From Candidatus Yanofskybacteria bacterium RIFCSPHIGHO2_01_FULL_41_26 (GTDB taxonomy: Bacteria > Patescibacteria > Paceibacteria > 2-02-FULL-40-12 > GWA2-44-9), in the NCBI GenBank assembly GCA_001794055.1, contig MGJB01000001.1:21659-85658 (forward strand): a stretch of DNA of 64,000 nucleotides. The letters run 5' to 3'. Of this stretch, positions 1 to 6,322 are shown piece after piece. Position 1 is the stretch's first letter, and each line of letters opens with the position of its first letter. Under the pieces are notes generated by a model. It was not told the DNA's origin and made no database searches. It worked only from the letters and a program-made list of their open reading frames with translations. The position numbers were made by a program, and so were the translations under genes.

Positions 1-2
1 CA

Positions 3-827
3 CCGACTCCTTTGCTTCAGCCGCCATTTTTTCCCAAAGATGCCGATTACATAGTGGTAGAATCAGCTTACGGTTCAAGAATTCACGAAGATCGCGCGTC
101 CAGAAAAATAATGCTGGAGAATGTCATTAAAGAAACCATGGTTAAAGGGGGAACCCTGATGATGCCTTCATTTGCCATGGAAAGAACGCAGGAACTTTTA
201 TACGAACTGAATCAGCTTATAAATCATAACCAGATACCTCGCGTTCCAATCTATGTCGATTCGCCTTTAGCCACCCACCTTACCGAGGTTTACCGGAAGT
301 ATCCGAACTATTTCAATAAAACCGCCCACCATGTCATTGAATCGGGCGATGACATATTTAATTTCCCGGGCCTGACGTTCACTCGCACAGTTGATGAATC
401 AAAAGCCATCAATAACGTGAAGGGGCCCAAAATAATAATTGCCGGTTCGGGAATGTCCATGGGGGGAAGAATTTTACATCACGAAATGAGATATTTGCCC
501 GATCCCAATTCGGCTATTTTGTTTGTGGGCTATCAGGTTATGGGTTCATTGGGGCGCCGAATCTTGGACGGCGAAAAAGAAGTCAAAATATTTGGCGAGA
601 AAATTGCCGTGAATTGCCAGATACGGGCAATCGGCGGTTATTCAGCCCATGCCGACCAGGCCATGCTACTTAAATGGATAGAAAGCGCCGGATCAGACGG
701 TAAACTCAAAAAAGTTTTTGTGGTTCAAGGAGAAGAGGATTCATCTATAATTTTGGCCGAAAAGGTCAAAACAGATTTGAATATTGACGCCGTTGTACCC
801 TCGCAAGGGGAGAGTTTTGAATTGTAG
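3..827 (+). CDS. MBL-fold beta-CASP RNA-processing nuclease, 5'-truncated by the window edge
   Basis: This is the C-terminal part of a metallo-beta-lactamase-fold nuclease with a beta-CASP insertion (CPSF73/Ysh1-like 'RNA specificity' family), which cuts RNA with a two-zinc centre. The reading frame is open to the left edge with no plausible start, so the N-terminal HxHxDH half lies outside the window. Visible family features are the beta-CASP stretch SFAMERTQELLYEL, the glycine-rich SGMSMGGR segment and the late metal-binding histidine in GYSAHADQ. It is followed immediately by palindromic repeats rather than an intrinsic terminator. Family assignment is strong. Whether it is an exo- or endonuclease cannot be told from this fragment. 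Confidence 0.88.
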   Translation, partial: PTPLLQPPFFPKDADYIVVESAYGSRIHEDRASRKIMLENVIKETMVKGGTLMMPSFAMERTQELLYELNQLINHNQIPRVPIYVDSPLATHLTEVYRKYPNYFNKTAHHVIESGDDIFNFPGLTFTRTVDESKAINNVKGPKIIIAGSGMSMGGRILHHEMRYLPDPNSAILFVGYQVMGSLGRRILDGEKEVKIFGEKIAVNCQIRAIGGYSAHADQAMLLKWIESAGSDGKLKKVFVVQGEEDSSIILAEKVKTDLNIDAVVPSQGESFEL

Positions 828-861
828 CTTCTCGCTCCTGCCTGATCATTTTTCAGACTTG

Positions 862-1047
862 CTCCCCAGCCACATACCCCCCGACTCGACCGATAGTCCT
901 CAGTTTCAAAAGCTCAACCCTAACCCATTCTCGGGCACGGCATAAATTCTTGCTAGAATTTTGCCTCGTACTCGTTCCAGTCGAACTCCGTAAGTCCCTC
1001 TAATGGGTTAGGGTTTCGCTTTTTAGTTTTAAGTATGTGGCTGAGAC
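862..1047. repeat. Composite of repeat families A and C, apparently nested
   Basis: The left part (862-900) matches the start of repeat family C (CCAGCCACATACCCC then CGACTCGACCGATAG). A short right remnant, AGTATGTGGCTGAG near 1032-1045, is the complement of that start. Between them lies a complete family A element (916-1015). The simplest reading is a family A insertion into an older family C element that lost its middle. This is inference from the order of matching segments. Confidence 0.5.
916..1015 (+). repeat. Palindromic repeat family A, copy 1 (100 bp)
   Basis: A 100-bp element bounded by a perfect 14-bp inverted repeat, AACCCTAACCCATT / AATGGGTTAGGGTT, with an internal hairpin around 942-962 (AAATTCT / AGAATTT). 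A second copy of the same length lies in the opposite orientation at 48923-49022. In that copy the internal stem differs by a compensated base pair. It has no coding potential of its own. Confidence 0.8.
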
Positions 1048-1061
1048 CTTAAATATCGTAA

Positions 1062-1167
1062 GCGAACGCCTTATTCCAAAGAAGAACGTTCGGAGGCTAC
1101 CCCGGGCCGAGATAGAGCAAAAACCCAGCAGGGTTTTATGCGGTCTGATTTGGGATGAGGCGTTCGC
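1062..1167 (+). repeat. Palindromic repeat family B, copy 1
   Basis: A 106-bp element with arms GCGAACGCC (1062-1070) and GGCGTTCGC (1159-1167). The conserved core is CAAAGAAGAACGTTCGGAGG followed by a GGCCGAGATAGA segment. An internal hairpin is AAAACCC / GGGTTTT. Four more copies are at 5193, 35999 (reverse), 36913 and 42854. Confidence 0.85.
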
Positions 1168-1196
1168 GATTAAACAGCCATAAAAGATAGGGTGAT

Positions 1197-1225
1197 TTGA
1201 CATTATTGTTTGATAAGTGTATAAT
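1197..1225 (+). promoter_or_regulatory. Sigma70-type promoter of the 1307 gene
   Basis: TTGACA at 1197-1202, a 17-nt spacer, and TATAAT at 1220-1225. The bases just after the -10 (GTAAATACG) resemble those after the -10 of the minus-strand promoter near 36766 (GTAAATTACG). The transcript would have a leader of about 75 nt. Confidence 0.75.
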
Positions 1226-1306
1226 GTAAATACGAGTTCAGGTTTTGTCTGGATACAGAAGCGCCAGACGAAACCCGTTAATAAAGCTTCTGAAGGAGAA
1301 AGACCA

Positions 1307-1705
1307 ATGGGGACATGGATTTTGATGGGACTCGTGGGGGTCCTCGGCGTGATTGTCGGCAGTTTGGTTCGGCGGTCAAACGCTGCCGAAATCAAACCGT
1401 TCGGGCTGGAAGCGTTCGAGGCCCACGGTCTTGGACGGGCATCCAGCGATGTCCTGAAGGCCGTCGTGGCGACCATCAGTTTTCTCGGCCATCCGTTCAC
1501 GGTGGTTGAGGAAGCTGCAGAGGCGAGGGTCTCTGCGGCAGCCAATTCGACAAGAACCTTCGCCCAGATTGAGGACAATCTGGACGAAATTCGAGATTTG
1601 GAGGCCAGGAACATCAGTCTCGAGGCTCGAGCAAGGCTTGCCGACGCTCGTGCGAGCGATCTGGCGGCTCTCGTCGCGCAGGTCAGCTCGGTCGTCGGTA
1701 GCTAG
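1307..1705 (+). CDS. Small membrane-anchored coiled-coil protein, GC-rich
   Basis: A 132-residue protein of unknown function. The start at 1307 is chosen because AAGGAG (1293-1298) lies 8 nt upstream; the frame is open further upstream but without a ribosome site. Residues 2-21 form one hydrophobic helix. The rest is alanine/arginine-rich and helical (EDNLDEIRDLEARNISLEAR), a likely coiled coil, so it should be an inner-membrane protein with a soluble tail. Its base composition is far more GC-rich than the neighbouring housekeeping genes. Promoter, Shine-Dalgarno and terminator are all its own. It belongs to the class of small GC-rich single-gene units in this window and may have been acquired by transfer. 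Confidence 0.7.
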   Translation: MGTWILMGLVGVLGVIVGSLVRRSNAAEIKPFGLEAFEAHGLGRASSDVLKAVVATISFLGHPFTVVEEAAEARVSAAANSTRTFAQIEDNLDEIRDLEARNISLEARARLADARASDLAALVAQVSSVVGS

Positions 1706-1718
1706 CCGGTGTCGTCGT

Positions 1719-1758
1719 GGAGGGGAAGGGGGCAATGGTGTCCCACCCCTCTTTTTTT
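1719..1758 (+). terminator. Intrinsic terminator of the 1307 gene
   Basis: GAGGGG at 1720-1725 pairs with CCCCTC at 1746-1751 and is followed by seven T residues. Confidence 0.75.
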
Positions 1759-1781
1759 GATTCTTAAAAGTCCGAGTCTCT

Positions 1782-1923
1782 CTTCCCCAGCCACATACCC
1801 CCGACTCGACCGATAGTCCTCGGCTTCCTGCGAGCCTCGGCTGTCTTCATGCTCAGCCCCTCACCAAGCACCAAGCTTCGGGGCCTGCGCAAGTTCTCCC
1901 TGGGAGTATGTGGGCTTGGGAAG
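1782..1923 (+). repeat. Palindromic repeat family C, copy 1
   Basis: A 142-bp element with imperfect terminal arms (CTTCCCCAGCCACATACCCC / GGGAGTATGTGGGCTTGGGAAG, shown split by mismatches). Constant blocks next to both arms are CGACTCGACCGATAG on the left and CTGCGCAAGTTCTCCC on the right. The middle varies between copies. A second full copy is at 48761-48898. Confidence 0.8.
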
Positions 1924-1962
1924 CTTTTAATTTTTTAAAATAGCATAAAAATTTTGGAATTG

Positions 1963-1990
1963 TTGACAAGTTTTATGTGGCTGATATTAT
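1963..1990 (+). promoter_or_regulatory. Promoter giving a predicted leaderless transcript for the 1997 gene
   Basis: TTGACA at 1963-1968, a 16-nt spacer, and TATTAT at 1985-1990. The ATG at 1997 lies 6 nt after the -10, so transcription should begin at or next to the start codon. No Shine-Dalgarno is present. Confidence 0.7.
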
Positions 1991-1996
1991 TTATCT

Positions 1997-2218
1997 ATGA
2001 CTTTTAAACCTAAACAACTCGATCCTGAAGCTGTCAAAATATTCAGCGAAACAGAAGTTGGCACACTTCTTGAAAGTATTGATGATAAGCTGGGTTTAAT
2101 TTTGGAAAACCAGGATGGAATACGCGACGATGTTAAAACATTAAAGAACGACTACAGACACATAGACGATCGAGTTAGTAAAACAGAAATCAGATTGGAT
2201 GTAATCGAGGCAAGATAA
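1997..2218 (+). CDS. Small acidic helical protein, unknown function
   Basis: A 73-residue protein with no recognised domain. Its second half (NQDGIRDDVKTLKNDY followed by a heptad-like DRVSKTEIRLDVIEAR) is typical of a short coiled coil, so an oligomeric or partner-binding role is plausible but unproven. The start is set by a promoter whose -10 box ends 6 nt upstream, giving a leaderless message. It stands alone between repeat C and the next membrane gene. A weak hairpin with a T-rich tail at about 2246-2275 may terminate it. Confidence 0.65.
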   Translation: MTFKPKQLDPEAVKIFSETEVGTLLESIDDKLGLILENQDGIRDDVKTLKNDYRHIDDRVSKTEIRLDVIEAR

Positions 2219-2361
2219 ATCTCTAGATATTTCATGAGCATGTTAACGGCCCAAAAAGCCGGTTTTTGTTTTGTCTTAAACTTTGCTTGACTTTACAATA
2301 AAGCCATGTTAATGTCTTGGCCGGTAGTCAGTTCGTAAACAACAAAAGGAGAAGACAACAG

Positions 2362-2928
2362 ATGTATCTATTTGCGGCATTGATCAGTGCGGTTGTCGGT
2401 GCTTTTCCACTCATGTTGGCTAGGAAGCCGGCTACTGCTATCGGGCAGTGTGTCGTGGCATTCTTTTCCAATTGGTGGCTGTTCTACGGTTTAACCATTT
2501 CGACGGCCTATCCGCTTTTCGGAGTGGTTGGTTTCGTGACACTGATTTGGTGGTTGGTTGCGGCGACTTTTGCGTCAATCAACACAAACTCTTGGAGAAA
2601 AGAAAGCAATTCTTTTCCGTGGGCTTGGGTTTTTCCAGTAATCGGCATGGTATCCTACGTCTTCATTAGTATTGGCACTTCTGAAATGTTTCGATCGAAC
2701 GACTATGCGTCAATGCTCGGAGAAGTCGAGGAGCGGTTTTGGACGCAAGACATTCAGCCCAAAGACCCGGCTCACATGCGGATGGGCACATACGAGAATG
2801 CCATCTATCGCGGCAAGGCAATTCAATTGTCGGTGTCCGTTTCATTCTGGGTGCTTTTCTTCTCTTTTTCTTATCTTAAAATCTTCTCTTTAATCTTTTG
2901 GCAAATTTTCGCAAAAATTGACATATAA
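2362..2928 (+). CDS. Multi-pass membrane protein, unknown function
   Basis: A 188-residue protein with about four hydrophobic segments: residues 4-20, 28-50, 55-70 and 90-107, plus a final hydrophobic stretch near the C-terminus. A soluble charged region lies at about residues 110-155. I do not recognise the family. The start at 2362 is preferred to an upstream TTG because AAAGGAG lies about 9 nt before it. A likely promoter is TTGACT (about 2287) with TAATGT 17 nt downstream, leaving a 45-50 nt leader. It belongs to the Shine-Dalgarno-led class of accessory genes. Confidence 0.65.
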   Translation: MYLFAALISAVVGAFPLMLARKPATAIGQCVVAFFSNWWLFYGLTISTAYPLFGVVGFVTLIWWLVAATFASINTNSWRKESNSFPWAWVFPVIGMVSYVFISIGTSEMFRSNDYASMLGEVEERFWTQDIQPKDPAHMRMGTYENAIYRGKAIQLSVSVSFWVLFFSFSYLKIFSLIFWQIFAKIDI

Positions 2929-2955
2929 TTAAAGCCGTGCTATCATAAGGCACGG
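2918..2955 (+). promoter_or_regulatory. Promoter with an inverted repeat around the -10 box
   Basis: TTGACA at 2918-2923, a 17-nt spacer, and TATCAT at 2941-2946. The -10 box lies in the loop of a perfect inverted repeat, GCCGTGC (2934-2940) and GCACGG (2950-2955). This could be an operator or a 5' hairpin of the transcript. Confidence 0.6.
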
Positions 2956-2983
2956 TTTTAGTTTGTTCAAAGGAGACCAGAAA

Positions 2984-3253
2984 ATGCTAACGGCATGCTT
3001 TCAAAAAATAGTTAACGCTTGCGATTCTTTTCTTAATCTAATGGAGTCGCTGTTTTACCTTTGTTTTTATTTTGTAGGTGTACCCTCTGCCATTGCACTA
3101 TCTCTTGTTGTTGGGGGTTGGAATTTAAAGGCATCCACGATAATGTTTTCTGTCTTTCTTGGTTTATACATTCCTTTTCTTGTAACCTTATTCGGAAATA
3201 TTCTGCTGGTAAAGCGTAGAGTTCATTCAAAAAGAGAATCAAATGCCAATTAA
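2984..3253 (+). CDS. Small two-helix membrane protein, unknown function
   Basis: An 89-residue protein with two or more hydrophobic helices (about residues 20-45 and 55-78) and a basic C-terminal tail (VKRRVHSKRESN), which predicts a cytoplasmic C-terminus. The start at 2984 is chosen because AAAGGAG lies about 9 nt upstream. It overlaps the next small gene by 11 nt, so the two are probably translated together. No family is recognised. Confidence 0.6.
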   Translation: MLTACFQKIVNACDSFLNLMESLFYLCFYFVGVPSAIALSLVVGGWNLKASTIMFSVFLGLYIPFLVTLFGNILLVKRRVHSKRESNAN

Positions 3254-3434
3254 GATTGACTGCGAGGCTTTCCAGGGGAAATTTATATTTAGATATGAAG
3301 ACGGACGGAAAAAACTTACCCCTGATGAATTAGATAGTCTTCAAAATCACTACAAAGAATGTGGTCATTGTAAAGCAATAGCAGGTGAAAAAGGTTTAGA
3401 CCTGTCAAAGTATAGAGAGGCACCAAAGTTTTAA
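3243..3434 (+). CDS. Small protein with a CxxC pair, unknown function
   Basis: A 63-residue hydrophilic protein. The motif HYKECGHCKAIAGEKGLDLSK (residues about 36-56, shown here only for its CGHC pair with a nearby His) could bind one zinc ion or act as a redox pair. It overlaps the end of the upstream membrane protein gene, implying translational coupling, and is followed within 10 nt by an intrinsic terminator. The two genes form a small operon. Function is not recognised. Confidence 0.6.
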   Translation: MPIKIDCEAFQGKFIFRYEDGRKKLTPDELDSLQNHYKECGHCKAIAGEKGLDLSKYREAPKF

Positions 3435-3444
3435 CCCAATACAA

Positions 3445-3471
3445 TGCGAGATGATCTCGCATTTTTTCTTA
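3445..3471 (+). terminator. Intrinsic terminator after the 2984-3434 operon
   Basis: A near-perfect palindrome AATGCGAGAT / GATCTCGCATT followed by a run of six T residues. Confidence 0.8.
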
Positions 3472-3513
3472 CCAACTTCTAAAAAAAGTTTTAGACGCAT
3501 GTCCCCCAAAGCC

Positions 3514-4437
3514 CTATTGGGCTTTTCTTTTTATCCCCAAAATCTCTGGAAACTCAACATCTTTTTTCAAGGCAACTTCTAATGGGCATTTCCCATTAAG
3601 ATGTTTGAATGGCTCCTCACAATCAGTAAAAGATTTGGTTCTTCTCCTTATCATCCAAGCATTTAGCCATCTTTCAGCCGAGTGGAAACCCTGGAAGCCT
3701 TTAACGCTTTTTAATCTGGCTTGTAGGTGAGAATTGTAGCTCTCAATGATATTGGTCGTATTAGGGCATTGCTGTCTAAACTGAGCATTAAAAGCCCCCT
3801 TTAACTCGTAGAAGAAATCATGATATTTTTCCTCGGTTCTAATTCTGAGCATTTGTCTTAAAATCTCAAAGTAATGGTTATGGCATAATTGTATCGGAAC
3901 TGTCGGATAAATCTGTTTTAGAGCTGGTTTTAAAGCACCGGATGTCATCGGCTATCACAATCTGAAGAGGATAGCGGACAGTATGAAGCAAATTAAAGAA
4001 TTTATTGAAAGCCCATTCATTTTCACTGGGAGCTAAAACACCGACTGGTATATCGTGGCTTAGATAATCAATGCCGTAGATAAAAGGTATTTTCTTATCA
4101 TAGCCCTTAACTTTTACATATTTCCCATCAACAACTAATCTACCTGACCACCGATTACAGTATTCTCTTGATAGCCAAGTATTTTCTGGCAACTTATTCA
4201 TTTCGTCTTCTACTTGTCTAAAAACTCTGGCTGGAGATGTGCTATACTGGTCAGCCAGTTTTCTGAATGGAACTCCGTCAATATGCGGTATCCAAAAGAT
4301 TGGTTTTACTCTGTGGTCTATTGAAAAAGAATGCTTTTGTTTCTTACAGAAAAATCTTTTTAATCCTTTTCTACTTCCTTTCTTAATTGTTTTATTACTG
4401 CCGCAGACTGGGCATTTTGGGTTCTTTTTTTAGTCAT
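3514..4437 (-). pseudogene. DDE-type transposase (mutator/IS256-like), broken by two frameshifts
   Basis: Read on the minus strand, three pieces join into one transposase. First, an N-terminal zinc-ribbon-like segment starting CPVCGSNKTIKKG is followed by a helix-turn-helix (FRKLADQYSTSPARVF). Second, a catalytic start carries DGKYVKVKG and YGIDYLSHDIP. Third, the remainder contains CHNHYFEILRQ, the typical NIIESYNSHLQARLK and GFQGFHSAERWL. The ATG at 4435-4437 is one base out of frame with the zinc ribbon at a seven-A run; eight A would fix it. A second shift lies near 3940-3950, after IVIADD. A hairpin at 3509-3528 ends it. The element is therefore either dead or dependent on frameshifting. 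Clear terminal repeats were not found. Confidence 0.75.
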
Positions 4438-4486
4438 AATACCCAATTTAACATGTTAATTGAGAATGTAATCCTTTACAGATAGC

Positions 4487-4516
4487 AAAATTGGGTGCTT
4501 GATAGCACCCAATTTG
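4487..4516. repeat. Perfect hairpin at the transposase/GC-rich gene junction
   Basis: AAATTGGGTGC and GCACCCAATTT form an 11-bp stem with a 6-nt loop. It marks the boundary between the AT-rich transposon DNA and the GC-rich gene downstream, and may be part of the transposon end. Confidence 0.55.
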
Positions 4517-5112
4517 AAACGGTCTCGTTGTACAACGTATTAGGCTTGCCGACTGCCGTTGTGCCGCTCCTTAACAGTCAGCACGCGTTCCAGGGTGTAG
4601 CGATGGTTCCCATCAACGACTTCCAATTGTTTGCCGTCGGGACCAACGCACACGAATCCCAGCGCGCTTACGAGAAAATGCTTTCGGAGCGTGACCAGAG
4701 AGTGGCCATTGAAGCCAAGAGGGATATTCAGCATATTGAAGGCGTCGTAGCTCGTGCCAGCAGCGAGACGCTCCAGGCAGGGACGACGTACTATCTCTAT
4801 CTGGAAAACGTTCCGCATCTGTTCACGGCCGGTCCCGGCCTTTCAAGCAAGCTCATCGTGACCAGGCCGGGAGACAAGGTCAAGATCGGGTTCTACGCAT
4901 CAGACAAGGACGTGGTCCCGATGTCGGAGTTTGATAATTTGTCCCTCCCGCTTTCCAAAAGCGTTTTGCAGGGAAAAGTCGAATCTTCTGCGACCGAACA
5001 TCGATCTCAAGAAGAAGCGACAGAGGATGCCAAAACCGTTCTGGAGCGAATGAAGAACTTGACTCCCAAGGAACTTCAGGAGCTTGGCAAGAAAGTTCCG
5101 CCGAAAAAGTAA
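4495..5112 (+). CDS. GC-rich hypothetical protein, probably 5'-truncated
   Basis: An open frame of 205 codons starting at a TTG inside a hairpin. Its GC-rich codon usage begins only near 4520 and no Shine-Dalgarno precedes it, unlike the other GC-rich genes here. The true 5' end was therefore probably removed by the adjacent transposon. The protein has a central beta-rich region (LIVTRPGDKVKIGFYASDK) and a charged helical tail ending KNLTPKELQELGKKVPPKK. No family is recognised. Whether the remnant is expressed is unclear. Confidence 0.5.
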   Translation: MLDSTQFETVSLYNVLGLPTAVVPLLNSQHAFQGVAMVPINDFQLFAVGTNAHESQRAYEKMLSERDQRVAIEAKRDIQHIEGVVARASSETLQAGTTYYLYLENVPHLFTAGPGLSSKLIVTRPGDKVKIGFYASDKDVVPMSEFDNLSLPLSKSVLQGKVESSATEHRSQEEATEDAKTVLERMKNLTPKELQELGKKVPPKK

Positions 5113-5117
5113 TTCAA

Positions 5118-5166
5118 ACTAAGCCCGGCATTTGCCGGCAACCCCGCATCTCGCTGGGCCTTTTAT
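5118..5166 (+). terminator. Nested hairpin terminator after the 4495 gene
   Basis: An outer stem GCCC / GGGC encloses an inner CCGGCATTTGCCGG hairpin, followed by CTTTTATTTATTT. Confidence 0.65.
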
Positions 5167-5192
5167 TTATTTAAAGTTTAAAAAATTGGAGA

Positions 5193-5296
5193 GCGAGGCC
5201 TTGTCTCAAAGAAGAACGTTCGGAGGCCGACGGGCCGAGATAGAACAAAAACTCAGCAGAGTTTTATGTGGTCTGATTTGGGATAAGGCCGAGTGA
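5193..5296 (+). repeat. Palindromic repeat family B, copy 2
   Basis: This copy has the same core as copy 1. Its outer arms differ (GAGGCCTTG on the left, AAGGCCGAG on the right) but still pair around GGCCTT / AAGGCC. The internal hairpin is AAAACTC / GAGTTTT, a compensated variant of copy 1. Confidence 0.8.
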
Positions 5297-5300
5297 CAGG

Positions 5301-5329
5301 TTGTGTGAACCATTAAAATTAGTTATTAT
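5301..5329 (+). promoter_or_regulatory. Promoter of the LOG-family gene, predicted leaderless
   Basis: TTGTGT at 5301-5306, a 17-nt spacer, and TATTAT at 5324-5329. The ATG at 5338 is 8 nt after the -10. No Shine-Dalgarno is present. Confidence 0.6.
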
Positions 5330-5337
5330 AAAAATAT

Positions 5338-6057
5338 ATGACCAATGAAAAAGGCAAAATGAATTTACCGGCTTCTAAGCTTCCACAAGTTGGGGAGCCA
5401 GAAAAAGGAGATTTCAGGGCTTCTCTTCATTGGAGGGTCTTGAGGATCATGTCGGAACTCATTGAGGGCTGGCAGTTTTTGGCTGATTTTAAAAAAACAG
5501 TTACTTTTTTCGGTTCGGCTCGTTTTAAGGAAGGCAACAAATGGTATGAGGAAGCAAGAAAATTGGGAACCATGTTTGTAAAAGAGGGTTTTTCAGTTGT
5601 TACCGGTGGCGGTCCCGGGATTATGGAAGCAGGAAACAGGGGAGCAATTGAGGGCAACGGAGAATCTGTCGGGATCAATATTCAGTTGGCGACGGAACAA
5701 AGAATCAATCCCTATGTAAGGAAAAGCACCGGCTTTCATTATTTTTTCGTTCGAAAATTAATGCTTTCCTATGCTGCCAGGGCCTATGTTTTTTTCCCGG
5801 GAGGACTTGGCACGCTTGATGAAGTTTTTGAAATTTTGACGTTGATTCAGACCAAAAAGATTTCAGATAAAATACCGGTTGTATTGGTTGGCAAAGAATT
5901 TTGGAGCCCGATACACTCATGGCTTCATGAAGAAATTTTTGGTAAGATGCATGCCGTTGACAAAGAGGATTTGAATTTATATACAATTGTTGACACCGCT
6001 GAAGAGGCTTTTGAAATAGTGAAAAACGCCCCTCCGCGGGAAGAGTTCTACTATTGA
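5338..6057 (+). CDS. LOG-family (TIGR00730) Rossmann-fold nucleotide phosphoribohydrolase
   Basis: A 239-residue cytosolic protein of the LOG/YgdH superfamily. These enzymes cleave the N-glycosidic bond of nucleoside 5'-monophosphates to free base and ribose 5-phosphate. The diagnostic motifs are GGGPGIMEAGNRGA (residues about 89-102), which binds the nucleotide, and PGGLGTLDE (about 152-160), which carries the catalytic glutamate. An N-terminal extension of about 50 residues precedes the core. The gene is monocistronic, between repeat B copy 2 and the Lon leader region. The exact substrate cannot be read from the sequence. Confidence 0.88.
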   Translation: MTNEKGKMNLPASKLPQVGEPEKGDFRASLHWRVLRIMSELIEGWQFLADFKKTVTFFGSARFKEGNKWYEEARKLGTMFVKEGFSVVTGGGPGIMEAGNRGAIEGNGESVGINIQLATEQRINPYVRKSTGFHYFFVRKLMLSYAARAYVFFPGGLGTLDEVFEILTLIQTKKISDKIPVVLVGKEFWSPIHSWLHEEIFGKMHAVDKEDLNLYTIVDTAEEAFEIVKNAPPREEFYY

Positions 6058-6084
6058 TTTTGGATAAGTTTATGTTATAATTGA

Positions 6085-6129
6085 GAGCGAGGAGTAAAGC
6101 GTAAGCTTGCTTATGCTTTATCCGAGTGA
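6085..6129. repeat. Hairpin repeat family G, copy 1
   Basis: Conserved flanks GAGCGAGGAG and TCCGAGTGA enclose a stem TAAAGC..GCTTTA of copy-specific sequence. The copy at 28683-28725 has the same flanks but a different stem that is still self-complementary (CAAAATGATT / ATCATTTTG). Confidence 0.6.
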
Positions 6130-6173
6130 ACAAATTATACAAAGTATAATCTCTTAAACTAAAACGCCGCTCG

Positions 6174-6310
6174 TTTGGCCAAATTCAAGGCAAAAGCGAG
6201 GATCGAACTGAGTCATAGATAGCTATGACGAAGGAGGACCGGAGCTTTTAACGAAGAAGTTGGTCAGAGCATTGCGTCCGGCCGTAAGTAATAGGCCGAG
6301 CAATGCGAAC
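6174..6310 (+). ncRNA. Structured leader candidate (family H, copy 1) upstream of lon
   Basis: The core at 6174-6266 matches 47533-47627, which also lies just upstream of a gene. Predicted pairs are an outer TTGGCCA / TTGGTCA stem, AAAAGC / GCTTTT, and a closed hairpin GTCATAG / CTATGAC. A second hairpin follows (GCATTGC / GCAATGC, about 6268-6307), and the lon ATG lies 13 nt later. Between the two copies the stems differ in sequence but stay paired, as expected of an RNA leader or a mobile palindrome. Confidence 0.45.
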
Positions 6311-6322
6311 GAGCAAGTTTTT

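Noticed and set aside
1000..1614. Minus-strand open frame of 204 codons
   Set aside because: It runs through repeat B and repeat A ends and is antisense to the Shine-Dalgarno-led 1307 gene.
5705..6142. Minus-strand open frame opposite the LOG-family gene
   Set aside because: It lies antisense to a well-recognised protein and shows no start signals.
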